DNA of 64,000 nucleotides from an uncultured Bacillota bacterium (GTDB lineage Bacteria > Bacillota > Clostridia > Tissierellales > Tepidimicrobiaceae): assembly GCA_937967955.1 (NCBI GenBank), contig CALBUB010000015.1:1-64000 (forward strand), written 5' to 3'. Shown one piece after another: positions 52,985 through 62,991 of the stretch; position 1 is the stretch's first letter, and every line of letters starts with the position of its first letter. Under the pieces are notes generated by a model. That model saw nothing but the letters and a program-made list of their open reading frames with translations. It was not told the origin of the DNA and did no database searches. The translations under genes and the position numbers were made by a program.

Positions 52985-54079
52985 ATGAGAAAGCCCTCTA
53001 ATAGAGATGTTATTATTTGGTTACATAGTCTTAATATAGGAAATAGAAATATTGAAAAAATAATGTGCCAGTTAGATAGTTTACAGGAACTATGGAATAT
53101 GCCAATAAACCAAATTTATAGATTCCAGGATATTAATTCTAATGTTTTAGAAAAGATTATATCATATAGGAATGAAGACTATATTAAAAGACTATACGAT
53201 ACCTTATATGAAAATGATATAGATATAATTACTATTTATGATGATAGTTATCCCCAAGATTTAAAAAATATATATAATAAACCTTTGGTTTTATATGTAA
53301 AAGGAAATATAATAGAGGAAGATGCTCTTGCTATAGCAGTAGTAGGTTCAAGAAAGGCTACTAGTTATGGCAAATGGGCAACTGAATATTTTGTAAGAGA
53401 ACTTGTAAATTTGGAAGTGACTATAGTTAGTGGCTTAGCTTTAGGCATAGATAGTATAGCCCATAAAACAGCTATAGAAAATGGAGGTAGAACTATAGCT
53501 GTTTTAGGAAATGGGCTGGACATAATATATCCTAAGAGAAATAAAGAATTATATAAAACAGTACCTGAAAATGGAGCCTTGATTACTGAATATCCTTTTG
53601 GTGTGGAGCCTTTGGCATATAACTTTCCCCAGAGAAATAGGATAATAAGCGGTATATCTTTAGGGGTAATAGTAATTGAAGCCAAGGAAAAAAGTGGCTC
53701 ACTGATAACTGTAGAACATGCTTTGGAACAAGGAAAGGAAGTTTTTGCTCTTCCTGGAAACATAAATAGTATATTTAGTAAAGGAACAAATAAACTTATT
53801 AAGGAAGGTGCAAAGCTTATTATGGATGTGGAAGATATAATTGAAGAAATACATCTACTTAAAAGTAAACAACAAAAAATAAGAGAAAAGGAAATCGATT
53901 TTTCCCAACTAAGCCAGCTGGAAATAAAGGTGGTTGAAGCTATAAAAGAAGGTCCCTTACATTCTGATATGATAGCTATTAAAACAGGTTTAGATATATC
54001 TACTGTAAATAGCGTAATTACCATATTGGAAATTAAAGGAATTATTAAGGAGATAGCTGGAAGGGTTTTTAGCTTATAA
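52985..54079 (+). CDS. dprA: DNA-processing protein DprA
   Basis: DprA loads RecA on incoming single-stranded DNA. The Rossmann-like core carries 'VGSRKATSYGKWATEYF', 'VSGLALGIDSIAHKTAIENGGRTIAVLGNGLD', 'SEYPFG'-like 'TEYPFGVEPLAYNFPQRNRIISGIS' and 'REALEQGKEVFALPGNI'-like sequence. A C-terminal winged helix follows (~300-364). ATG 52985 has GGGGGTAGAGG upstream. It is 364 aa. Position before topA is conserved; with comM it suggests at least partial competence capacity, since no pilus genes are seen here. Confidence 0.95.
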   Translation: MRKPSNRDVIIWLHSLNIGNRNIEKIMCQLDSLQELWNMPINQIYRFQDINSNVLEKIISYRNEDYIKRLYDTLYENDIDIITIYDDSYPQDLKNIYNKPLVLYVKGNIIEEDALAIAVVGSRKATSYGKWATEYFVRELVNLEVTIVSGLALGIDSIAHKTAIENGGRTIAVLGNGLDIIYPKRNKELYKTVPENGALITEYPFGVEPLAYNFPQRNRIISGISLGVIVIEAKEKSGSLITVEHALEQGKEVFALPGNINSIFSKGTNKLIKEGAKLIMDVEDIIEEIHLLKSKQQKIREKEIDFSQLSQLEIKVVEAIKEGPLHSDMIAIKTGLDISTVNSVITILEIKGIIKEIAGRVFSL

Positions 54080-54103
54080 TAGCTATTAATGGAGGTGTAA
54101 TAA

Positions 54104-56191
54104 TTGCAAAGGAACTTAGTAATAGTTGAATCACCAGCTAAAGCTAAAACTATAAGTAAATTCCTAGGAAGGAAGTATAAGGTTAAAGCTTCAGTAGGCC
54201 ATATTAGAGATTTGCCTAAGAGTAGCTTAGGTATAGATATAGATAATAATTTTCAACCTAAATATATAACTATTAGGGGTAAAGGGCCAGTAGTACAAGA
54301 ATTAAAAAAGGAAGCAAAAAAGTCTAAAAAAGTATTTTTAGCTACCGACCCAGATAGAGAAGGGGAAGCTATATCATGGCACTTAGCTTATCTATTGGGC
54401 ATAGATGAAAATGAACCTGTTAGAATAGAATTTAACGAAATAACAAAAGAAGCTATAGAAAAAGCCATTAAAAAACCTAGAGTAATCGATAAAAATTTAG
54501 TAGATGCCCAGCAAGCTAGAAGGGTATTAGATAGGCTTGTTGGTTATAAAATAAGCCCTTTATTATGGAGGAAGATTAAAAGAGGATTAAGTGCTGGTAG
54601 AGTTCAATCAGTAGCTGTTAAACTTATATGTGATAGGGAAAAGGAAATAGAGAACTTTGTACCTGAAGAATATTGGAGCATTAAGGCTATTATGGAGAAG
54701 GATGATGACAGATTTGAGGCAACCTTTTATGGAATTCTAAATAATGGAAAAGAAGAGAAAATAGAGCTAACAAATAAAGAGAAAGTTGAAGAAATAGTAA
54801 GTTCCTTAGATAAGGACAGTTTTATAGTAAAGGAAGTTAAAAAAGGCAGCAAAAAAAGGAATCCTAATCCTCCATATATAACTAGTACATTACAGCAAGA
54901 TGCTTCTAGAAGGTTAGGCTTTTCTACTAAAAAGACTATGGCTATTGCCCAACAACTTTATGAAGGGATAGATATAAAAGGAGAAGGCACAGTAGGACTT
55001 GTTACCTATATTAGGACAGATTCTACTAGGATTTCAACAGAAGCTATAAATATGGCTAAAGACTTTATTATAGAAAATTTTGGAAAAGAATATTCTAATG
55101 GTGGAAAGAATTATAGTAATAAGAAAAAAGAGGCTCAAGATGCTCATGAGTGTATAAGGCCTACATCTATATTTAGAAAACCAGATGACATTAAGGACTC
55201 ACTAACAAAAGACCAATATTTATTATATGATTTAATATGGAAGAGATTTATTTCTTCACAAATGAGTCCGGCTATTTATGATACTCTATCTTTAAAGTTG
55301 GTTTCTAACAATAATCTATTCAAAGCTAGTGGTTCAAAATTAAAATTTGATGGCTTCATGAAAGTATATGGAGTAGGTAAACAGAATGAAAAAGAGGAAA
55401 AAGCAGAAATACCTTTACTAGTAGAAGGAGAAAAGATTAAAGCCAGGGAGATTAAACCTGAACAACACTTTACACAACCACCTGCAAGATATACAGAGGC
55501 AACTTTAATTAAAACTCTGGAGGAGCTTGGGATAGGACGACCAAGCACCTATTCACCTATAATTTCAACAATATTAAATAGAAACTATGTTACTATAAAA
55601 AACAAAGCTTTTTATCCAACAGAGTTGGGAATATTGGTAAATGAACTTTTGGAAGAATATTTTAAGGATATAGTAGATGTAAAATTTACTGCTGATTTAG
55701 AAGAAAAGCTAGATGAAATTGCTGAAGGAAATTATAGCTGGCAGTCAGTAGTTGAGGATTTTTATAGCCATTTTGAAAAAGTATTAAAAAGAGCTGAAGA
55801 AGAGATTTCCAATATAAAAATTGAAGATGAAGTGACTGACGAAATTTGTGAAAAATGTGGCAGAAATATGGTTATAAAATATGGTAGATATGGAAAATTT
55901 CTTGCTTGTCCTGGTTATCCTGAGTGCAAAAATACGAAACCAATCCAGGATAAAATAGGTGTAAAATGTCCTGAATGTGGTGGAGATATTGTACGTCTTA
56001 GATCTAGCAAAGGAAGGACCTTTTACGGCTGTAGTAATTATCCAAAATGTAACTTTATGACTTGGAAGGAACCAATAAATGAAAAATGCCCAAATTGTGG
56101 GGCAACAATGGTAAAGGAAGAGAACAAAAAAGGCCTATTGAAAAAATGTTCAAATAAAGATTGTGGCTATAGCAAAATGGAAGAAAAGTAA
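54104..56191 (+). CDS. topA: DNA topoisomerase I
   Basis: Relaxes negative supercoils. The TOPRIM domain opens with 'LVIVESPAKAKTISKFLG' and has 'ATDPDREGEAISWHL'. The catalytic tyrosine is Tyr302 in 'TYIRTDSTR'. Three C4 zinc ribbons close the protein from ~582 on ('CEKCGRNM...CPGYPEC', 'CPECGGDI...CSNYPKC', 'CPNCGATM...CSNKDC'). It is 695 aa. TTG start at 54104 after GGAGGTG. In Bacillus trmFO and codV (xerC-like) follow; here hslV is next. Confidence 0.97.
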   Translation: MQRNLVIVESPAKAKTISKFLGRKYKVKASVGHIRDLPKSSLGIDIDNNFQPKYITIRGKGPVVQELKKEAKKSKKVFLATDPDREGEAISWHLAYLLGIDENEPVRIEFNEITKEAIEKAIKKPRVIDKNLVDAQQARRVLDRLVGYKISPLLWRKIKRGLSAGRVQSVAVKLICDREKEIENFVPEEYWSIKAIMEKDDDRFEATFYGILNNGKEEKIELTNKEKVEEIVSSLDKDSFIVKEVKKGSKKRNPNPPYITSTLQQDASRRLGFSTKKTMAIAQQLYEGIDIKGEGTVGLVTYIRTDSTRISTEAINMAKDFIIENFGKEYSNGGKNYSNKKKEAQDAHECIRPTSIFRKPDDIKDSLTKDQYLLYDLIWKRFISSQMSPAIYDTLSLKLVSNNNLFKASGSKLKFDGFMKVYGVGKQNEKEEKAEIPLLVEGEKIKAREIKPEQHFTQPPARYTEATLIKTLEELGIGRPSTYSPIISTILNRNYVTIKNKAFYPTELGILVNELLEEYFKDIVDVKFTADLEEKLDEIAEGNYSWQSVVEDFYSHFEKVLKRAEEEISNIKIEDEVTDEICEKCGRNMVIKYGRYGKFLACPGYPECKNTKPIQDKIGVKCPECGGDIVRLRSSKGRTFYGCSNYPKCNFMTWKEPINEKCPNCGATMVKEENKKGLLKKCSNKDCGYSKMEEK

Positions 56192-56296
56192 AAAAAGCTG
56201 TACTTTTTGCATAAAATATAGTAATCTATTATACAAATGATAAAATATTCTGAGAAGTGTTAAAATATAACTAGAGAAGCAGATGAGGTGTTTGTC

Positions 56297-56824
56297 ATGA
56301 ATGGTACTACTATAGTTGCAGTTAAAAAGGATAATAAAACTGCTATTGCAGGAGATGGACAAATTACTATGGGACAACAAACTATAATGAAGGCTACTGC
56401 AAAAAAAGTTAGAAAAATATATAACAATAATGTTATAATAGGATTTGCGGGTTCCGTGGCGGATGCTGTAACTCTAGCAGAAATCCTTGAAGAAAAGTTG
56501 GAGCAACATAGTGGGAATCTAAAAAGAGCTGCTATTGAGCTTGCAAAAGACTGGAGAAGGGATAGAACTTTAAGAAAACTTGAAGCATTGATGATTGCCG
56601 CTGACAAGGATAATTTGCTTCTTATATCAGGAAATGGAGAGGTTATTGAGCCAGAAGAAGGTGTAATAGCAATAGGCTCAGGTGGTAACTTTGCATTGGC
56701 AGCAGCTAAGGCTTTGATAAAATACACTGACTTATCTGCAGAAGAAATAGCAAAAGAAGCAATTTTAATTGCTGCATCTATTTGTGTATACACTAATAAC
56801 AATATCACCTGCCAGGTCATTTAA
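56297..56824 (+). CDS. hslV: ATP-dependent protease proteolytic subunit HslV (ClpQ)
   Basis: HslV forms the proteolytic double ring with HslU. '[50 protein letters not shown]' is diagnostic. By alignment with known HslV the active threonine is Thr4, so a short MNG leader must be removed, as in other Firmicutes where the leader is 3-6 residues. ATG 56297 has GAGGTG upstream; 175 aa. It is adjacent to hslU. Confidence 0.94.
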   Translation: MNGTTIVAVKKDNKTAIAGDGQITMGQQTIMKATAKKVRKIYNNNVIIGFAGSVADAVTLAEILEEKLEQHSGNLKRAAIELAKDWRRDRTLRKLEALMIAADKDNLLLISGNGEVIEPEEGVIAIGSGGNFALAAAKALIKYTDLSAEEIAKEAILIAASICVYTNNNITCQVI

Positions 56825-56838
56825 GGAGAGTGGATGCC

Positions 56839-58221
56839 ATGGGAGAAATGACACCAAGAGAGATAGTAGAGGAGTTGGATAAATATATAGTTGGTCAAGA
56901 TAAAGCTAAAAAAGCAGTTGCCATATCTTTAAGGAATAGATATAGAAGAAGATTGCTTTCAGAAGAAATTAGAAGTGAAATCAAACCGAGAAACATATTA
57001 ATGATTGGTCCTACAGGTGTAGGAAAAACAGAAATTGCTAGAAGGCTAGCAATGTTAGCAGACATTCCCTTTGTAAAAGTAGAAGCTACTAAATTTACAG
57101 AAGTAGGTTATGTAGGCAGAGATGTGGATTCTATGGTTAGAGATTTGGTGGAAGAAGCTATACGCATGGTTAAAAGTAAGAAGATAAGTGAAGTGTATGA
57201 AAAGAGTAAAGAGTTGGCTGATGAAAAAATTGTAAACATTTTATTACCTTCTTCTAAAAAAAAGACTAACAATCCTTTTGAGTTGCTATTTGCCAATGAT
57301 AAAGAAAAATATACAGTGGAAGAGGAAGAAAAGGAAGCCTTAGCAAATAGACGTAAAGAACTGTTGGAAAAGATTAAAAGAGGAGAATTGGATGATAAAA
57401 TAATTGAAATTGAAGTGGAAGATAATCATAGTTCCGCTGTAGGTTTCTTTGGAGGCCTAGGTATAGAAGAGTTTAATATTAATTTAGGGGATATATTTGG
57501 AGATATGCTGCCAAAGAAGTATAAGAAAAAGAAGGTTACTATTAAAGAAGCAAAGAAGATCCTCATAAACCAGGAATCTGAGAAATTGATTGATATGGAT
57601 GAAGTGATAGAAATAGGGATTAAAAAAGCAGAAGAAGATGGTATTATATTCATAGACGAAATAGACAAAATTGCAGGGAAAAACTATACTTCAGGTCCAG
57701 ATGTATCCCGTGAAGGAGTCCAAAGAGATATTTTACCAATAGTAGAAGGAACTACTGTAATGACTAAGTATGGGCCTGTAAAAACAGATTATATATTGTT
57801 TATTGCTGCAGGCGCTTTCCATGTATCAAAAGTAGAAGACTTAATACCAGAACTACAGGGTAGATTCCCTATAAGGGTTGAATTAGACAGCTTAACAGAA
57901 AAAGATTTTATGGAGATTTTGACAAAACCTAAAAATGCATTAATAAAACAATACCAACATTTGATGAAAACAGAAGGTATTGAACTACAATTTACAGATG
58001 ATGCAATTAAAATGATTGCAAAAGTAGCATATTTAATAAATGAACAAGCTGAAAATATAGGTGCTAGAAGGCTTAGTACTGTTATGGAAAAGCTACTTGA
58101 AGATGTTTCTTATGAAGCACCTGATTTAAATACTGATAAGTACATCATAGATGAAGAATATGTGAAGAAAAAATTAGGAACATACGTTCAGCAAAAAGAC
58201 ATAACAAAATATATTTTGTAA
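56839..58221 (+). CDS. hslU: ATP-dependent protease ATPase subunit HslU (ClpY)
   Basis: The AAA+ unfoldase of the HslVU protease. '[34 protein letters not shown]' opens it, Walker A 'GPTGVGKTE' is at ~57, the inserted I domain spans ~105-235, Walker B '[12 protein letters not shown]' follows, and the C-terminal tail 'KKDITKYIL'-like '[10 protein letters not shown]' docks into HslV. ATG 56839 is chosen, with AAGGAG about 10 bases upstream; GTG 56830 is too close. It is 460 aa. codY follows after 15 bases. Confidence 0.95.
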   Translation: MGEMTPREIVEELDKYIVGQDKAKKAVAISLRNRYRRRLLSEEIRSEIKPRNILMIGPTGVGKTEIARRLAMLADIPFVKVEATKFTEVGYVGRDVDSMVRDLVEEAIRMVKSKKISEVYEKSKELADEKIVNILLPSSKKKTNNPFELLFANDKEKYTVEEEEKEALANRRKELLEKIKRGELDDKIIEIEVEDNHSSAVGFFGGLGIEEFNINLGDIFGDMLPKKYKKKKVTIKEAKKILINQESEKLIDMDEVIEIGIKKAEEDGIIFIDEIDKIAGKNYTSGPDVSREGVQRDILPIVEGTTVMTKYGPVKTDYILFIAAGAFHVSKVEDLIPELQGRFPIRVELDSLTEKDFMEILTKPKNALIKQYQHLMKTEGIELQFTDDAIKMIAKVAYLINEQAENIGARRLSTVMEKLLEDVSYEAPDLNTDKYIIDEEYVKKKLGTYVQQKDITKYIL

Positions 58222-58236
58222 AAAAGGAGGATACTA

Positions 58237-59022
58237 ATGACAGAAACACTATTACAAAAAACTAGAAGATTAAATAAAATGCTACAAGGTTCAGGACCAA
58301 AACCATTATCATTTCTTGATTTAAGTAAAATACTTAGCGATATATTAGATGCTAATGTATATATTGCTAGTAAAAAAGGAAAAGTATTAGGCTATGCTTT
58401 AGCAGAAGGTTCCGATTGTGATAAAATTCAGGCTGAGATAGTTAAAGAAAGAAGATTCCCTAAGCAATATAATGATCAACTATTAAAAATTACTGAGACT
58501 AAAGAGAATTTCAAGGAAATTCCTGAGTGTGTTTTTGAGCCTGAGACAGAATGTCCATATCCAGACAAGATTACTACAGTAATACCTATAAGTAGTGCAG
58601 GGGAAAGGTTAGGTACTTTAGTATTAGCAAGATATAATAGAGAATTTACTGAGGATGATTTAGTTTTAGCTGAATATAGTGCAACAGTTGTAGGTATGGA
58701 AATATTAAGATCTAAAACTGAAGAAATGGAAGAAGAGTCAAGAAAGAAAGCTGTTGTACAGATGGCAATTGGAACCCTTTCTTATTCAGAGCTAGAAGCA
58801 ATGGATCATATTTTTAAAGAGCTAGATGGAGAAGAAGGTTTAATTGTAGCAAGTAAGATTGCAGATAGAGTAGGAATAACCAGATCTGTTATAGTAAATG
58901 CTTTAAGAAAATTAGAGTCAGCTGGTGTTATTGAATCTAGATCATTAGGAATGAAAGGAACTCACATTAAGATACTGAATGATAAACTGCTAGATGAATT
59001 AGAAAAAATTAGAGAATTTTAG
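58237..59022 (+). CDS. codY: GTP-sensing transcriptional pleiotropic repressor CodY
   Basis: CodY represses amino-acid, motility and virulence genes when GTP and branched-chain amino acids are plentiful. The N-terminal GAF domain spans ~1-160 ('[27 protein letters not shown]', '[24 protein letters not shown]') and the winged helix-turn-helix ~200-245 ('[35 protein letters not shown]'). It is 261 aa. AAAGGAGG upstream. It lies between hslU and the flagellar operon as in Bacillus. Confidence 0.97.
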   Translation: MTETLLQKTRRLNKMLQGSGPKPLSFLDLSKILSDILDANVYIASKKGKVLGYALAEGSDCDKIQAEIVKERRFPKQYNDQLLKITETKENFKEIPECVFEPETECPYPDKITTVIPISSAGERLGTLVLARYNREFTEDDLVLAEYSATVVGMEILRSKTEEMEEESRKKAVVQMAIGTLSYSELEAMDHIFKELDGEEGLIVASKIADRVGITRSVIVNALRKLESAGVIESRSLGMKGTHIKILNDKLLDELEKIREF

Positions 59023-59024
59023 AT

Positions 59025-59055
59025 AAAAATAGTGGGGCTACCCACTATTTTTTTA
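59025..59055 (+). terminator. Terminator after codY
   Basis: AAAAATAGTGGG (59025-59036) pairs with CCCACTATTTTT (59041-59052) around GCTA, followed by further T residues. It separates hslVU-codY from the flagellar operon. Confidence 0.85.
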
Positions 59056-59195
59056 GGCCTATAGTAATATTTGTCAAAAAAACTAGAGTATCACTGGGCT
59101 AATTGAAAAAAATGTTGTATCATAAATAAGTAGCAAATATTTGTAGAATACTTAGGAACTATTTTGAAGATAAAGGGAACTTGTGCAACAATATA

Positions 59196-59224
59196 TTGAA
59201 ATAAGGGATAGTATGTATTAATAT
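59196..59224 (+). promoter_or_regulatory. Possible sigma-A promoter for the flgB operon
   Basis: TTGAAA and TAATAT with 17-base spacing, 31 bases before flgB. No sigma-D-type TAAA/GCCGATAA pair was recognised. The remaining ~140 bases after the codY terminator show no gene and no clear CodY box. Confidence 0.3.
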
Positions 59225-59254
59225 TAGTTATAAAGATGGAAGGAGATGGAGATA

Positions 59255-59659
59255 ATGGGCGATATCTTGAACAATGTTAATATTCTCCATAAAGCTTTAG
59301 AAGGTTTGTGGCTTCGAAATAAAGCAATTAGTCACAACATATCCAATGCTGATACTCCTAATTATAAAAGATTAGAAGTCCGCTTTGAAGATAGACTAAG
59401 GGATGCATTAAATAATAGAAGTATTAAATTGGAAACAACTCATGACAAACACATTTCATCTGCTGAAAATATTCATCAAGTTAGGCCCACAGTGGAAGTC
59501 GACAGAAGTTTTGCATATAGGTTTGATGGAAACAATGTAAATATTGATGTGGAGGCAGCTAATTTAGCAAAAAATGCTATTATGTATAATGCTGTAGTTA
59601 ACCAGGTATCTGGTGAATTTAGCAAGCTGAGAAATGTGATAAGTGAAGGGAGTAGATAG
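59255..59659 (+). CDS. flgB: Flagellar basal-body rod protein FlgB
   Basis: A proximal rod subunit of 134 aa. 'LRNKAISHNISNADTPNYKRLEVRFEDRL' is the rod-protein N-terminal motif, and 'VNIDVEAANLAKNAIMYNAVVNQVSGEFSKLRNVI' the coiled C-terminus that pairs with it. ATG 59255 is preferred to ATG 59246, which lies only one base after the AAGGAG. It opens the flgB-flgC-fliE-fliF-fliG-fliH-fliI operon. Confidence 0.95.
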   Translation: MGDILNNVNILHKALEGLWLRNKAISHNISNADTPNYKRLEVRFEDRLRDALNNRSIKLETTHDKHISSAENIHQVRPTVEVDRSFAYRFDGNNVNIDVEAANLAKNAIMYNAVVNQVSGEFSKLRNVISEGSR

Positions 59660-59661
59660 TT

Positions 59662-60102
59662 ATGGGCTTGTTTGATTCTATTAACATAAGTGCTTCAGCA
59701 TTAACGGCAGAGAAAACGAGGATAGATATAATAAGTAAAAATATAGCCAATGCTAATACAACAAGGACTACTGGAGGCCTACCATATAGAAGGCAAATGG
59801 TTGTTTTTGAAGAAAATAAAAAAGCAAGTTTTGCTTCTTACTTAGAAAAGTTTACTAACAAATTTAATGGACAAGGAGTGAAAGTAAGCAGAGTTGTAGA
59901 AGATGAAAGCCCTTTCAAATTAAAATATGAACCAGGACATCCAGATGCTGACGAAAATGGATATGTACAGCTACCTAATGTTGATGTAGTAAGAGAAATG
60001 GTGGATTTGATTGATGCTCAAAGGGCATATGAAGCAAATATTACAGCCATTAATACTACTAAGAATATGATGATGAATGCTTTAGAAATAGGTAGGAGGT
60101 AA
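59662..60102 (+). CDS. flgC: Flagellar basal-body rod protein FlgC
   Basis: Rod protein of 146 aa. 'SASALTAEKTRIDIISKNIANANTTRTTGGLPYRRQMVVFE' is typical, as is the C-terminal 'NVDVVREMVDLIDAQRAYEANITAINTTKNMMMNALEIGRR'. It starts 2 bases after the flgB stop with GGGAG upstream. Confidence 0.96.
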   Translation: MGLFDSINISASALTAEKTRIDIISKNIANANTTRTTGGLPYRRQMVVFEENKKASFASYLEKFTNKFNGQGVKVSRVVEDESPFKLKYEPGHPDADENGYVQLPNVDVVREMVDLIDAQRAYEANITAINTTKNMMMNALEIGRR

Positions 60103-60106
60103 TTAG

Positions 60107-60406
60107 ATGATTATAAGAACTATTAACATAGAGAATCCTTTTGTTCAGGAACAGAGTAATGACAAAACTATAACAAAAGATAAAGATAAGCAGTTTAGCA
60201 ATATATTTAAAGAGGCTCTAAACAGAGTCAATAAATTACAAATTGAAAGTGATGAATATAAGAAAAGGTTAGCCACTGGAGATGTGGATAGTCTACACGA
60301 TGTTACTATTGCAACAGAAAAGGCTGGCATTGCACTACAGCTAACTTTAGCTATAAGGAACAAGGTAGTAGAAGCCTATCAAGAAATAATGAGAATGCAA
60401 GTTTAG
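60107..60406 (+). CDS. fliE: Flagellar hook-basal body complex protein FliE
   Basis: FliE links the MS ring to the rod. The 99-aa protein has the C-terminal family pattern 'GDVDSLHDVTIATEKAGIALQLTLAIRNKVVEAYQEIMRMQV'. AGGAGG precedes the ATG, four bases after flgC. Confidence 0.95.
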   Translation: MIIRTINIENPFVQEQSNDKTITKDKDKQFSNIFKEALNRVNKLQIESDEYKKRLATGDVDSLHDVTIATEKAGIALQLTLAIRNKVVEAYQEIMRMQV

Positions 60407-60435
60407 TCGATAGTTGTAAGAAATGAGGTGTAGTA

Positions 60436-61977
60436 ATGGGGGACACAATACAGCAACTTAAGAATCAATTAAATGAATATTGGCAAAGCCTTGATAAAGA
60501 TAAAAAGAAAAAAATATTAATCATAGGAATTATTACATTATTAACAATACTAATTTTGACTTTTATATTTACAAGAACTGATTATGATACATTATATAGC
60601 AATTTGTCCTTAGAGGATGCAGGAGAGATAACTAGAAAGCTGGATGAAATGGGTATTAAATGGAAGACACCAAAGAATAACCCTACTACAATACTAGTTC
60701 CTTCTGATATGAAAGATAAGCTAAAAATTCAATTGGCTTCAGAAGGCTTACCTAAAAAAGGCTATAGCTTTCTAGATGCATTTAATGAGAGTAGTTGGAG
60801 TATGACTGATTATGATAAAAGGGAAAGAATGAAATTTGCTTTACAAAATGAATTAGCTTCAACTATTTCTCAAATCGATGGAGTTAAAAGTGCAACTGTA
60901 TACATAAATTTTGAAGATGATTCGGGCTTTGTTTTACAGGATAAGCAAAATGAAACAACAGCAGCTGTATTTATAGAAAAGAGTTCTAGTAGAGCCCTGG
61001 ATTCTGAGGCAATTGCAGCTATTCAGCATCTTGTAGCCTCATCAATTAATATGGAGCCTGATAAGGTTGAAATAATTGATGATGATGGAAACCATTTAAC
61101 AGGATATCTAGACGAATCAGATTTATTGCTTACAGACCAATTTATAATTAAAAGCAATCTAGAAAATAAGATTAATAATAGTTTAAAGAGATTTTTAGAA
61201 AATATTTTTGGGCAAGGGAATGTGGATGTTAGGTCTAGTGTATCAATAAACTTTGACAGTGAAAAGACTACTTCTGTAGAGTTTTCTCCTCCTATAGAAG
61301 GCAGTGAGGAAGGCTTGATAAGGAGTATAGAAGAAGTTGAAGAACATATAACAGGAGGGGCCGCCCAAGGCATACCAGGAGAGGCTGAAAATATTCCAGA
61401 TGATGTGATGGCTGAAGATAATCAAGAAACATACAATAGAAGTAGCAACATTATCAATTATGAATTAAATCAGATAAACCAAGAAATATCAAGGGCTCCA
61501 GGGCAAGTTGAAGATATAACTGTAGCAATCCTTATTAACAGTAATGTTCTAGTAGATGGAGTATTAACGCCAGCTACTGAGAGAGATATAGAGAACTTAG
61601 TTTATGCTGCTACCGGTTTAAACACTAGGCAAGTAGAAGTAATGGCGGCAAACTTTGATTCTATAAGCAGCGAAATTGTTTCACCAGAATCTATAATAGA
61701 TAGGCTAAGGGATGTTAGTTGGCCAGTATGGTTGGCTGCAATAGCTGGTCTATTATTAGGTGGAGGCTTTATTGCTTATAGAAGAAGGAAGAGAAGAAAA
61801 TTAGATTATGTGGAAGAAATGCCATATATAGCAGACGAAGAAGAAACTATTCGTTCTGAAGTAGAGGATTTAGAGTTTGAACCTAGTGAGTCAGAGATAA
61901 AAGAAAAAATTGATAGATTTGTAGACAAAAATCCAGAAGCTGTTGCTCAATTGTTAAGAACATGGCTAAATGAATAG
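60436..61977 (+). CDS. fliF: Flagellar M-ring protein FliF
   Basis: Forms the MS ring that anchors the basal body in the membrane. Two transmembrane helices, ~29-48 and ~430-450, bracket the periplasmic ring-building domains ('YDTLYSNLSLEDAGEITRKLDEMGI', 'GYSFLDAFNESSWSMTDYDKRERMKFALQNELASTI'). The C-terminus 'NPEAVAQLLRTWLNE' is the FliG-binding tail. It is 513 aa. GAGGTG upstream. Confidence 0.96.
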   Translation: MGDTIQQLKNQLNEYWQSLDKDKKKKILIIGIITLLTILILTFIFTRTDYDTLYSNLSLEDAGEITRKLDEMGIKWKTPKNNPTTILVPSDMKDKLKIQLASEGLPKKGYSFLDAFNESSWSMTDYDKRERMKFALQNELASTISQIDGVKSATVYINFEDDSGFVLQDKQNETTAAVFIEKSSSRALDSEAIAAIQHLVASSINMEPDKVEIIDDDGNHLTGYLDESDLLLTDQFIIKSNLENKINNSLKRFLENIFGQGNVDVRSSVSINFDSEKTTSVEFSPPIEGSEEGLIRSIEEVEEHITGGAAQGIPGEAENIPDDVMAEDNQETYNRSSNIINYELNQINQEISRAPGQVEDITVAILINSNVLVDGVLTPATERDIENLVYAATGLNTRQVEVMAANFDSISSEIVSPESIIDRLRDVSWPVWLAAIAGLLLGGGFIAYRRRKRRKLDYVEEMPYIADEEETIRSEVEDLEFEPSESEIKEKIDRFVDKNPEAVAQLLRTWLNE

Positions 61978-61989
61978 GAGCGGATAAAT

Positions 61990-62991
61990 ATGACAAGACG
62001 ATTAAGTGGCAAAGAAAAAGCTGCAATATTTTTAATTGCCTTGGGACCTGAAAAGTCAGCAAAGGTATTTAAGCATCTTAATGAAGAAGAAATTGAGGAA
62101 TTGACTCTACAAATAGCCAATATGAGGATGGTATCTTCTGAAGAAAAGGACAAGATAATGGAAGACTTTTATCAATTAGCCCTTGCTCAAGAGTACATTA
62201 CAGAAGGTGGAATAAATTATGCAAAAGAGGTCCTTGAAAGAGCTTTAGGTGAAGAAAAGGCAGTAGATATAATAAACAGACTAACTTCATCTTTACATGT
62301 TAGACCTTTTGAATTTGTTAGAAGGGCGGATCCAAACCAATTGCTAAATTATATTCAGGATGAACATCCACAAACTATAGCACTGATTTTGTCCTATTTA
62401 AATCCAAATCAAGCAGCTCAAATACTTTCAAATTTAGCTCCTGACAAGCAAGCAGAAGTTACTCGACGAATTGCTTTAATGGATAGGACTTCTCCAGATA
62501 TTATTAAGGAAGTTGAAAGGACATTGGAAACCAAATTCTCTGGTTTGTTAAACCAAGATTTCACAAGTACAGGTGGGGTTCAAAGTGTAGTTGATATCTT
62601 AAATTCTGTTGATAGGGGAACAGAAAAGAATATTATGGATCAGCTGGATAGAACTAATCCAGAGCTTAGTGAAGAGATTAGAAAGAGGATGTTTGTATTT
62701 GAAGACATTGTTTCTCTTGATAATAGAAGTATTCAAAGGGTTATCAGAGAAATTGATAATTCTCAGTGGGCTATTGCACTAAAGGGTGCTAGTGAAGAAG
62801 TAAAAGAAGTTATATTTGCTAATATGAGTAAGAGACTTGTAGAGATGATTAAAGAGGATATTGAATTCATGGGTCCAGTTAGAGTAAGGGATATAGAAGA
62901 AGCTCAGCAAAACATTGTAAATGTTATTAGAAGATTAGAAGAGGATGGAGAAATTATCACTCCTAGAGGAGGAGCTGAGGTAATTGTCTAA
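61990..62991 (+). CDS. fliG: Flagellar motor switch protein FliG
   Basis: FliG transmits torque from the stator to the rotor. N domain 'LSGKEKAAIFLIALGPEKSAKVFKHLNEEEIEELT', middle domain with the EHPQT motif 'DEHPQTIALILSYLNPNQAAQIL' (residues ~125-148), and the torque-generating C domain 'FEDIVSLDNRSIQRVIREIDNSQWAIALKGASEEVKEVIFANMSKR'. It is 333 aa. AGGAG precedes the ATG; it overlaps fliH by 8 bases. Confidence 0.97.
   Translation: MTRRLSGKEKAAIFLIALGPEKSAKVFKHLNEEEIEELTLQIANMRMVSSEEKDKIMEDFYQLALAQEYITEGGINYAKEVLERALGEEKAVDIINRLTSSLHVRPFEFVRRADPNQLLNYIQDEHPQTIALILSYLNPNQAAQILSNLAPDKQAEVTRRIALMDRTSPDIIKEVERTLETKFSGLLNQDFTSTGGVQSVVDILNSVDRGTEKNIMDQLDRTNPELSEEIRKRMFVFEDIVSLDNRSIQRVIREIDNSQWAIALKGASEEVKEVIFANMSKRLVEMIKEDIEFMGPVRVRDIEEAQQNIVNVIRRLEEDGEIITPRGGAEVIV

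Noticed and set aside
53365..54024. Minus-strand open frame (219 codons) opposite dprA
   Set aside because: It is inside dprA, with hydrophobic composition explained by the reverse of dprA codons; no recognisable domain.
56260..56820. Minus-strand 186-codon frame opposite hslV
   Set aside because: hslV has the full conserved motif set on the plus strand; the reverse frame is a shadow.
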